Source of the DNA: Acetobacteraceae bacterium
GTDB taxonomy: Bacteria; Pseudomonadota; Alphaproteobacteria; Acetobacterales; Acetobacteraceae
Assembly (NCBI GenBank): GCA_003164305.1
Contig: PLSZ01000146.1
Coordinates: 1 to 8,414 of the forward strand
DNA: 8,414 nt
Direction of reading: 5' to 3'
The stretch's first letter is position 1; the number at the start of each line of letters is the position of its first letter. Of this stretch, positions 1 to 4,826 are shown one piece after another. Under the pieces are notes generated by a model. It was not told the DNA's origin. It ran no database searches and saw nothing but the letters and a program-made list of their open reading frames with translations. The position numbers and the translations under genes are program-made.

Positions 1-39
1 TTAACTTGATGCCTATGGGGTCGAGCTCGGGGATGACGA

Positions 40-64
40 GAGTCGCCAGCGCGTCAGGCGACTC
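40..64 (-). terminator. Hairpin downstream of hemB, possible transcription terminator
   Basis: Perfect 8-bp inverted repeat GAGTCGCC (40-47) / GGCGACTC (57-64) with a 9-nt loop, starting about 20 nt past the hemB stop. No T-tract follows on the minus strand, so it is not a canonical intrinsic terminator. It could instead be a 3'-end stabilising structure. The arm at 57-62 can alternatively pair with GTCGCC at 79-84, which overlaps the hemB stop, so two mutually exclusive hairpins are possible. The rest of 1-83 shows no gene. Confidence 0.4.
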
Positions 65-83
65 GTTGATTGTTGGCGGTCGC

Positions 84-1055
84 CTAAAACCCCTGCCGCG
101 CGATATCCATCGCGAAGTAAGTCAGAATCAAATCCGCCCCTGCCCGCTTGATCGAACCCAGCGTTTCCCGCACCACCCGATGCTCGTCGATCGCGCCCGC
201 CGCCGCGGCGAATTTGATCATCGCGTACTCGCCGCTCACCTGATACGCCGCCAGGGGCAACAGGCTGCGCGCGCGCACCTGACTTAAAATATCCAGATAT
301 GGCAGAGCTGGTTTCACCATCAGGATATCGGCGCCCTCGGCCTCATCGGCGAGCGACTCGCGGATCGCCTCGCGACCATTCAGCGGGTCCATCTGATACG
401 CCTTGCGGTCGCCTTTCAGGTCGCAACCCGCCGCCGCGCGGAACGGCCCGTAAAACGCCGAGGCGAACTTCGACGAATACGCCATGATCGGCACCCCGGT
501 GAATCCGCCGCCATCCAGCGCGCTTCGGATCGCCGCGACCTGGCCATCCATCATCGCCGACGGCGCGATCATATCCGCCCCCGCGCGCGCCGCGACCACC
601 GATTGCAATCCCAGATTTTCGATCGTGTGATCGTTATGCACGTCCTCGCCATGGATGACGCCGCAATGCCCGTGCGAGGTGTATTCGCAGAAACACGTGT
701 CCGAGATGACCAGCATTTCCGGTACCGCGTCTTTGGCGCGCCGGATCATGCGCGCCAGCAGCCCGTTCTCAGACCAGGAATCGCTGCCGGTATCGTCCTT
801 GTGCCGGCTGACCCCGAAGGTCATCACGGCCTTGATCCCGGCGCGATGGATTTCCTTGATCGCGGCACCGAGCTTTTTCTCCGGGATGCGATGAATGCCC
901 GGCATGCTCTCGACCGGCGCGAAATCGTCGAGTTCCTCCTCGACGAAGATCGGATAGATCAGGTCGTTCAGCGAAACGTTCGTTTCACGGAACATATCGC
1001 GCATCGCCGGGTTACCGCGCAGCCTGCGAAGGCGGGAAATCGGAAAGGGCGCCAT
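84..1055 (-). CDS. hemB: Delta-aminolevulinic acid dehydratase (porphobilinogen synthase)
   Basis: This 323-residue cytosolic enzyme condenses two 5-aminolevulinate molecules into porphobilinogen, the first common step of tetrapyrrole (haem, cobalamin, chlorophyll) synthesis. Full family length is present. The two Schiff-base lysines are visible: Lys196 in AYSSKFAS and Lys248 in ILMVKPA. The zinc-ligand triad is intact as Cys121, Cys123 and Cys131 in [14 protein letters not shown], which marks it as the Zn-cysteine type rather than the Asp-rich Mg type known from other alphaproteobacteria such as Bradyrhizobium. The substrate-binding stretch [11 protein letters not shown] (162-172) and a C-terminal YQVSGEYAM block (271-279) are also typical. 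The start is fixed by AGGAGA eight bases upstream of the ATG. It lies only 12 bp after the upstream oxidoreductase gene and is probably cotranscribed with it. The product assignment is secure. The functional link to the oxidoreductase is only positional. Confidence 0.97.
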   Translation of the reverse strand: MAPFPISRLRRLRGNPAMRDMFRETNVSLNDLIYPIFVEEELDDFAPVESMPGIHRIPEKKLGAAIKEIHRAGIKAVMTFGVSRHKDDTGSDSWSENGLLARMIRRAKDAVPEMLVISDTCFCEYTSHGHCGVIHGEDVHNDHTIENLGLQSVVAARAGADMIAPSAMMDGQVAAIRSALDGGGFTGVPIMAYSSKFASAFYGPFRAAAGCDLKGDRKAYQMDPLNGREAIRESLADEAEGADILMVKPALPYLDILSQVRARSLLPLAAYQVSGEYAMIKFAAAAGAIDEHRVVRETLGSIKRAGADLILTYFAMDIARQGF

Positions 1056-1063
1056 GGTGAAGG

Positions 1064-1070
1064 TCTCCTA
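1064..1070 (-). promoter_or_regulatory. hemB Shine-Dalgarno overlapping the upstream stop codon
   Basis: On the minus strand TAGGAGA precedes the hemB ATG by eight bases. Its first three bases are the TAG stop of the oxidoreductase gene. Ribosomes ending on the upstream gene would therefore sit directly on the hemB initiation site, a layout typical of translational coupling. Confidence 0.75.
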
Positions 1071-2399
1071 AGCCAAAGGCGATGGGCGGGAGCGTGGGCG
1101 TTCGGTAAACCGGCTGTAGCGGAAAGGCGCCGGGTCCACCACCGGGGTCTTTCCCGTCACCAGTTGCGCCATCAACCTCCCCGCTCCTGGGCCGATCCCG
1201 AAGCCGTGCCCGGTGAAGCCGGTGGCGATGTAAAATCCTGGGATCGAGTCGACCGCGGAAATCACCGGAACTCCGTCCGGCGTGACATCGATCGCGCCGC
1301 CCCAGGTGTGCGTCACGTGCATTCCGTGCATCACCGGGAACGCCTCCACCAGCCGCAGCTTCGCCTGCTCCAGGATACGCTTCGACGGCGCGGGATCCAG
1401 GATGCGCGTTTTCTCGAATGGGGTTTCCTGATCCGGTCGCCAACGCCGCTGCGTGGCGCTTTCGCGCAACCAGGCGCGGCCGAGGCGCGGTTTCGCCTCC
1501 TTGCGATGCAGCCACAACATCGGCAGGAAGTCGCGCATGAAACGAACTGAATCGGGAACGATGTCGGCGGTGTTACGGCTCCAGTTGCCAACCGTGTAGC
1601 CGCCGTCGAGCCTTTTGCGCAGCCCGAAGCCCGGCCCGCTGGTGGACACCTCCGGCCCGCCGAGCACCGGATCGATCCGCATCACCGCCGACGTGACCTT
1701 CAGTTGCGGCAGCCGCAGCCCGAGATTGCCGCAGAACAGCCGCGACCAGACGCCGCCCGCGAGCACGACCTGCTGGCAGGCGATCGGCCCCTTTTCCGTG
1801 ATGACGCCGGATACGCGGCCGCCCTCGGTTTCGATCGAGCGCACCGCGCAACGTGTCAGCAGGATCGCGCCATGCCGCCGCGCCGCCGTCGCGATCGCCG
1901 GAGCCGCGTGCGCCGGTTCCGCGCGTCCATCGCTCGGTGTCGACAGCGCGCCCGCCCAATCGCCCGCGAGGCCGGGAGTGACGAGGGCCATCTGGTCGCG
2001 GGTGAGCAAGCGGCTGTCGATCTGATGCGGCCGGCCGACCTGTTCCAGCCAGGCCGTGCGTTTCGCGAGTTCCTTTTCGGTGCGGCACAACCAGACGATG
2101 CCGGCGCGGCGAAACCCGCTCTCGGCCTCGGTCAGCCGGGTCATGTCGTTCCATAGCCGCAACGCCTCGATCGCCAGCGGCATTTCCCTGGGATCGCGGC
2201 CCATCTTGCGGCACCAGCCCCAGTTGCGACTGGATTGTTCCGCCGCGATCTCCCCCTTTTCGCACAACACGACCGGGATGCCGTCACGCGCGAGGAACAG
2301 CGCGGTGCAGACGCCGATGATCCCGCCGCCGATGATCACGACGGTGGTGCGCCCGGGCAGCGTGGGATCGGAGGCGACGGGGTCGACCGGCGGCGACAT
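1068..2399 (-). CDS. FAD-dependent oxidoreductase, DAO (D-amino acid/glycine oxidase) family
   Basis: This 443-residue protein is predicted to oxidise an amine or amino acid with FAD. An N-terminal Rossmann segment VVIIGGGIIG (20-29) is followed by an acidic ribose-binding residue, Glu47, at the end of the second strand (VVLCEKG). The block QSSRNWGWCRKMGRDP (55-70) is characteristic of a DadA-like branch of the family. The C-terminal FAD/substrate motif GFYIATGFTGHGFGIGPGAG (388-407) is well preserved, so the protein looks complete and active. The substrate cannot be read from sequence; D-amino acids, sarcosine-like N-methyl amines or opines are all possible. It has no signal peptide. The chosen ATG gives 18 residues before the FAD motif and lacks a strong Shine-Dalgarno, but it overlaps (TGATG) the stop of a possible small ORF. 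It is probably cotranscribed with hemB, 12 bp downstream. Confidence 0.9.
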   Translation of the reverse strand: MSPPVDPVASDPTLPGRTTVVIIGGGIIGVCTALFLARDGIPVVLCEKGEIAAEQSSRNWGWCRKMGRDPREMPLAIEALRLWNDMTRLTEAESGFRRAGIVWLCRTEKELAKRTAWLEQVGRPHQIDSRLLTRDQMALVTPGLAGDWAGALSTPSDGRAEPAHAAPAIATAARRHGAILLTRCAVRSIETEGGRVSGVITEKGPIACQQVVLAGGVWSRLFCGNLGLRLPQLKVTSAVMRIDPVLGGPEVSTSGPGFGLRKRLDGGYTVGNWSRNTADIVPDSVRFMRDFLPMLWLHRKEAKPRLGRAWLRESATQRRWRPDQETPFEKTRILDPAPSKRILEQAKLRLVEAFPVMHGMHVTHTWGGAIDVTPDGVPVISAVDSIPGFYIATGFTGHGFGIGPGAGRLMAQLVTGKTPVVDPAPFRYSRFTERPRSRPSPLA

Positions 2400-2527
2400 C
2401 AGGCGGGCCGCCGTGCCGTGGTCATGGCGCGGCGGGTCATGACCCGCTTCAACGCCGGGCGGTGCCGGTCAGCCCGGTCCGTCGCGTGTAGTAAGCCTGT
2501 CGCGTTCGTGGCGATCGTGTGAACCAT
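2399..2527 (-). CDS. Possible 42-residue small ORF ahead of the oxidoreductase
   Basis: An open frame begins with ATG at 2527 (MVHTIATNATGLL...) and ends ...TTARRPA at a TGA that overlaps the oxidoreductase start as TGATG. It starts 27 nt after the arsC stop and fills most of the otherwise empty gap. Third codon positions are mostly G or C, as expected for a gene here, but the whole region is GC-rich, so this is weak support. GAGG lies only four bases from the start, a poor spacing. The product is arginine- and alanine-rich, with no recognisable domain or signal peptide. It could be a coupled leader peptide, a real small protein, or chance. Confidence 0.3.
   Translation of the reverse strand: MVHTIATNATGLLHATDRADRHRPALKRVMTRRAMTTARRPA
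2432..2447. promoter_or_regulatory. Perfect 16-bp palindrome upstream of the oxidoreductase gene
   Basis: GCGGGTCATGACCCGC is fully self-complementary and is centred about 40 bp upstream of the oxidoreductase ATG. A second GGTCATG copy lies 15 bp away at 2420-2426. With no central loop and no following T-run, it looks more like a dimeric-repressor operator than a terminator. No regulator gene is present in the window, and the binding protein is unknown. Confidence 0.4.
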
Positions 2528-2554
2528 CCTGCCTCGTAGCACGAACAGCCCGAT

Positions 2555-2911
2555 TTATCCCAGCAATTCCATGACCTTCTCGGCCGGGCGGCAGACCGCC
2601 GTGCCCTTCCCCGTCACCACCACCGGGCGCTCCATCAGGATCGGATGCGCCAGGATGGCATCGATCAACCGCTCATCGGACTTCGCCGGGTCGTCCAGCT
2701 TCAGTTCGTCAAAAGGCGTGCCTTTCCGGCGCAGCAACTGACGTGGCGTCATGCCCATTTTCGCGAGCAAATTCTTGAGCTCGGCGCGGGTGGGCGGGGT
2801 CTTCAGATACTCTATGACGCGCGGCTCGGTGCCGCTTTCCCGCAACATCCCGAGTACTTTGCGCGATGTGCCGCAGTTTGGGTTGTGGTAAATGGTGGGT
2901 TGAGTGGCCAT
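2555..2911 (-). CDS. arsC: Arsenate reductase, glutaredoxin-dependent (ArsC/YfgD type)
   Basis: This 118-residue thioredoxin-fold protein is predicted to reduce arsenate to arsenite using glutathione/glutaredoxin. The signature IYHNPNCGTSRK puts the catalytic cysteine at Cys13. The three arginines that form the oxyanion pocket in plasmid R773 ArsC (Arg60, Arg94, Arg107) are all matched, one position later: Arg61 in RQLLRRKG, Arg95 in MERPVVV and Arg108 in AVCRPAE. It lacks the C-terminal tail of the 141-residue R773 enzyme and matches the shorter chromosomal YfgD-like form. The start is set by AGGAGG eight bases upstream of the ATG; the longer open frame running upstream to 3733 is antisense to the neighbouring gene. 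No arsR, arsB or acr3 lies nearby, so a role in arsenic resistance is inferred from family only; a general redox role is possible. It is divergent from the exported two-repeat protein. Confidence 0.9.
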   Translation of the reverse strand: MATQPTIYHNPNCGTSRKVLGMLRESGTEPRVIEYLKTPPTRAELKNLLAKMGMTPRQLLRRKGTPFDELKLDDPAKSDERLIDAILAHPILMERPVVVTGKGTAVCRPAEKVMELLG

Positions 2912-2937
2912 GTCCGTGCCTCCTGTCGGGTCAACGG

Positions 2938-2952
2938 GAATGCCTGCCATTC
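2938..2952. promoter_or_regulatory. Inverted repeat in the arsC / exported-protein divergent spacer
   Basis: GAATG-N5-CATTC lies close to the midpoint of the 78-bp region between the divergent arsC and exported-protein start codons. The spacer must hold both promoters, and I could not pick a convincing -35/-10 pair on either strand. The dyad is a plausible shared operator but is short (5-bp arms) and could be chance. Confidence 0.25.
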
Positions 2953-2989
2953 TGCGCGAGTCGACGAGAAGAACAAGAGGAGGTTTCCC

Positions 2990-3607
2990 ATGGATCGACG
3001 CCTGTTTCTGGCCACGCTGATGCTGGCCGGCTCGACCGCCGTACCCGCGATCGCGCAAACGCCGCCCGCCGCGCCGCCGACGCGGGTGCGCGGCACCATC
3101 GCCTCGCTGAACGGCAACGTGATGACCGTCACCAGCCGGACCGGCGACAAGCTGGAGATCACGTTGAAAGACCCGGTGGCGGTCGCTTCGGTGAAGAAAA
3201 TCGACCTCGACGCGATCACGCCAAACAGCTTCATCGGCACGGCGACGCGCACCGGCGCCGATGGCAAACTGACGGCGCTGGAGGTCCTGGTGTTCCCGGA
3301 ATCCATGCGCGGCACCGGCGAGGGCTTCTACCCCTGGGACCTCGAGCCCGGCAGCATGATGACCAACGGCACGGTGAAAGGCGCGGTTACCGCGTCGTCC
3401 GGACGAGAACTGACCATTGGCTTTAAGGACAGCAGCAACACAGTGTTTGTCCCACCCAACGCCCCCATCGTGACCTTCGCTCCCGCCACGCGTGAGGACC
3501 TGAAACCCGGCGCACCGGTGTTCCTTGGCGCGACCAAGGACGCCGACGGCAAGCTGTCGGCCGCTCGCGTCACCGTCGGCAAAGACGGCGTCGCTCCGCC
3601 GATGTGA
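2990..3607 (+). CDS. Exported two-repeat beta-rich protein (DUF5666-like), function unknown
   Basis: This 205-residue protein starts with a signal peptide, MDRRLFLATLMLAGSTAVPA, probably cleaved after AIA (residue 22), so it is predicted to be periplasmic. The mature part holds two similar segments. One runs from RGTIASLNGNVMTV to DGKLTALEVLVF (about 34-102), the other from VKGAVTASSGRELTI to DGKLSAARVTV (about 129-197). Each is predicted to be beta-strand-rich and ends with the same (T/K)-x-A-DGKL-(T/S)-A-x-x-V pattern. The linker RGTGEGFYPWDLEPGSMMTN (107-126) is distinctive. The pattern resembles DUF5666/OB-fold-like exported proteins, but I assign no biochemical role. Homologues may carry misleading transporter names, whereas this sequence has no membrane helices beyond the signal peptide. 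AGAGGAGG seven bases before the ATG fixes the start; the longer frame reaching back to 2645 is antisense to arsC. Confidence 0.85.
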   Translation: MDRRLFLATLMLAGSTAVPAIAQTPPAAPPTRVRGTIASLNGNVMTVTSRTGDKLEITLKDPVAVASVKKIDLDAITPNSFIGTATRTGADGKLTALEVLVFPESMRGTGEGFYPWDLEPGSMMTNGTVKGAVTASSGRELTIGFKDSSNTVFVPPNAPIVTFAPATREDLKPGAPVFLGATKDADGKLSAARVTVGKDGVAPPM

Positions 3608-3616
3608 CCGAAACGA

Positions 3617-3634
3617 GGCTGGTCTCCGCCAGCC
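3617..3634 (+). terminator. Weak hairpin after the exported two-repeat protein gene
   Basis: GGCTGG / CCAGCC forms a perfect 6-bp stem with a 6-nt loop, starting 10 nt after the stop codon at 3607. There is no T-tract, so termination would be inefficient or Rho-assisted. It is the only candidate 3'-end structure close to this gene. Confidence 0.35.
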
Positions 3635-3829
3635 GCGCTGTCGGACATCTTTACGTCCACGGGCAAGCGGTGCGTGCCGGCCTGTCTCCTCGGCTGTTTG
3701 CGCAGCTTCCCCCTGCTTCGTTCTCCCTCTCACCGTTGGCGCGAAAGGGGCACGGGAGCCGCACGCTGCTCCGATCGTGGAGGCCTGGTGTCGAAATAAA
3801 AATAAATTAGCATATGATAAGACAATATT

Positions 3830-3844
3830 CAGACGATCCGTCAG
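3830..3844 (+). promoter_or_regulatory. Candidate activator site (imperfect dyad) upstream of the sigma-54 promoter
   Basis: CAGACGATCCGTCAG is a dyad with arms GACG/CGTC around ATC, plus an outer C-G pair separated by one mismatch. Its centre is about 107 bp upstream of the transcription start predicted from the -24/-12 element. That distance is usual for enhancer-binding activators of sigma-54 promoters. A related sequence, AATATCAACGAT, recurs at 3897. The assignment is inferred from position and symmetry only. Confidence 0.3.
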
Positions 3845-3894
3845 GTTTTTTTACATATTCTTGACCCAACGTTTTCACCCTCCAGCTAGTGATT

Positions 3895-3913
3895 TGAATA
3901 TCAACGATATTTA
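3895..3913 (+). promoter_or_regulatory. Inverted repeat adjacent to the -24 element
   Basis: AATATC-AAC-GATATT is a perfect 6-bp inverted repeat (3897-3911), extended by a G-T and a T-A pair. It ends five bases before the -24 box. It also contains TATCAA, which fits the WATCAA half of the IHF consensus, but the TTR half fits poorly. It could be a regulator site, an IHF-like bending site, or just an AT-rich coincidence. Confidence 0.3.
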
Positions 3914-3917
3914 CGAT

Positions 3918-3933
3918 TGGTACATATGTTGCA
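3918..3933 (+). promoter_or_regulatory. Sigma-54 (RpoN) type -24/-12 promoter for the PEP-CTERM gene
   Basis: TGGTACATATGTTGCA matches the sigma-54 consensus TGGCAC-N5-TTGC(A/T) with one mismatch (T for C in the -24 box). The GG and GC pairs are spaced exactly as the consensus requires. The predicted start of transcription is near 3944, giving a leader of about 45 nt before the ATG at 3988. The leader begins with a small ATGCT-TTC-AGCAT hairpin (3936-3948). PEP-CTERM/exosortase systems are known to be linked to PrsK/PrsR, whose response regulator has a sigma-54 interaction domain, so biology and motif agree. Confidence 0.65.
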
Positions 3934-3987
3934 AAATGCTTTCAGCATATCCCGCGCTCGCGGATGAGTGCATGAGGAAATTTACTT

Positions 3988-4722
3988 ATGTTAAAATTAT
4001 CCATCGCGACATTTGCCGCGCTTGGGCTGATCGCGGTCGCTTCACAAGCCCGCGCCGGATTTGACACCAGTCTGGCCTCGCCGAACTCGACCGCCGCATC
4101 CGCGACCGAAACGCCAAACGGCAGTTACTATAATGGCACCGGCAACGCGCAAGGCGGTTTCGCCGTCACGTTCGACAGCACCAACAATATCGAACTGGGC
4201 CTCAGCGCCATTCTGGCGTACACCGGGCCAGTGACGCCTGTTGGCAACACCTACACGGTTCCGACCGGTGTCGGGGCGAACGGGCGGGCGACCTGGGATT
4301 ATGAGTTTTCGATCGATCTCACCCCGAATGGCATCGGCGGGCTGACGTTCGCCAATCTCACCGCGGCCCAGTTGACGGTGCTCGATGTGACCACCGGGCA
4401 GAGCGGCAGCTATAACCCGCTGCTGATTCCGGACGACGCCACCTACGCGACGAGCGACGGCGCCACGCGGAACCACAGCACCGGTGTCGCCGGGGCGGAT
4501 ACGGGAGCGCAAAACGCGGAAAGCCTTTCCTTCGGCTTCCCGCCGATCGGGTTCACCCCATGGGCGGGCGACCTCTATCAGATCACCCTTTCGGTAACGA
4601 CCGGCGGTACGACCGATACTGACACGATCAACGTGCAGGCGGTTCCGGAGCCGGCTTCCATGACGGTGCTCGGCTTTGGTCTCGCCGGCCTGATCGCGGC
4701 GCGGCGCCGTCGCCGGGCCTGA
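3988..4722 (+). CDS. PEP-CTERM sorting-domain exported protein
   Basis: This 244-residue protein has a signal peptide (MLKLSIATFAALGLIAVASQ, cleavage likely after ARA at residue 23). Its C-terminus is a textbook PEP-CTERM tag: VPEPAS (219-224), a short hydrophobic helix (about 225-237), then five arginines (239-243). In this family an exosortase (EpsH/Xrt) recognises the tag and processes the protein at the inner membrane, usually in exopolysaccharide-producing bacteria. The mature region (24-218) is Thr-, Gly-, Asn- and Ser-rich, with no cysteine, and is probably beta-rich; I recognise no catalytic domain. GAGGAA eight bases upstream supports the ATG. It is monocistronic, with its own AT-rich sigma-54-like control region and a hairpin 3' of the stop. 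No exosortase or polysaccharide gene is in the window, which is usual because these substrates are often scattered. Function is probably envelope or extracellular matrix related, but the exact role is unknown. Confidence 0.9.
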   Translation: MLKLSIATFAALGLIAVASQARAGFDTSLASPNSTAASATETPNGSYYNGTGNAQGGFAVTFDSTNNIELGLSAILAYTGPVTPVGNTYTVPTGVGANGRATWDYEFSIDLTPNGIGGLTFANLTAAQLTVLDVTTGQSGSYNPLLIPDDATYATSDGATRNHSTGVAGADTGAQNAESLSFGFPPIGFTPWAGDLYQITLSVTTGGTTDTDTINVQAVPEPASMTVLGFGLAGLIAARRRRRA

Positions 4723-4736
4723 TTGGCATTGTTACC

Positions 4737-4766
4737 CCTCCTCTCTCGTTTTGGCGAAAGAGGAGG
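4737..4766 (+). terminator. Strong hairpin after the PEP-CTERM gene
   Basis: CCTCCTCT / AGAGGAGG forms an 8-bp stem, then one C-A mismatch and three more pairs (TCG/CGA) around a TTTTGG loop. It starts 15 nt after the PEP-CTERM stop. No T-tract follows on either strand. It lies between convergent genes, so it could act on transcripts from both sides. A related but weaker sequence lies at 3723-3758. Confidence 0.5.
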
Positions 4767-4785
4767 AGGGTCAGGCCAAACGTCC

Positions 4786-4816
4786 GCCGGCCGCCCCGAT
4801 CCAATCGGCGGCTGGC
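4786..4816 (-). terminator. GC-rich hairpin after the LivMGF fusion gene
   Basis: GCCGGCCGCC pairs with GGCGGCTGGC over ten positions (nine Watson-Crick, one G-T on the plus strand) around an 11-nt loop. On the minus strand it begins about 10 nt after the transporter stop codon and is followed by GGACGTTTGG, which holds only a very short T-run. It is a probable 3'-end structure for the transporter operon. Confidence 0.5.
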
Positions 4817-4826
4817 CAGCAGGAAA

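Larger units (their letters stand above)
3608..3987. other. 380-bp gene-free stretch with an abrupt AT-rich half
   Basis: No credible gene is visible on either strand. Positions 3608-3780 are GC-rich like the neighbouring genes and carry hairpin-forming repeats. Positions 3791-3950 drop to roughly 33% GC by my hand count, with poly-A and poly-T runs. The AT-rich half holds the sigma-54-like promoter and several dyads described separately, so it looks like a control region for the PEP-CTERM gene. A weaker TTGACC hexamer occurs at 3861-3866 without a good -10 partner. Confidence 0.75.

Noticed and set aside
603..1550. A 315-residue open frame on the plus strand spanning hemB and the oxidoreductase
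   Set aside because: It is antisense to two well-supported genes and its product matches nothing; long antisense frames are expected in GC-rich DNA.
2645..2989. Upstream extension of the exported-protein frame to 320 residues
   Set aside because: It is antisense to arsC and would bury the clear signal peptide that starts at 2990.
2912..3733. Upstream extension of the arsC frame to a 392-residue protein
   Set aside because: The extension is antisense to the exported-protein gene, low in recognisable structure, and arsC has a strong Shine-Dalgarno at the internal ATG (2911).
3861..3889. A sigma-70 promoter based on TTGACC
   Set aside because: At 17-bp spacing the -10 position reads AGCTAG, a poor match; the sigma-54-like element downstream is much better.
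3525..4064. A 179-residue plus-strand frame crossing the AT-rich island
   Set aside because: It overlaps two supported genes in other frames and includes the promoter-like region; its composition changes abruptly and no domain is visible.
4737..4816. The two hairpins as a small RNA or an attachment site
   Set aside because: They sit exactly at the ends of convergent genes and are better explained as 3'-end structures; no integrase or flanking direct repeat is seen.
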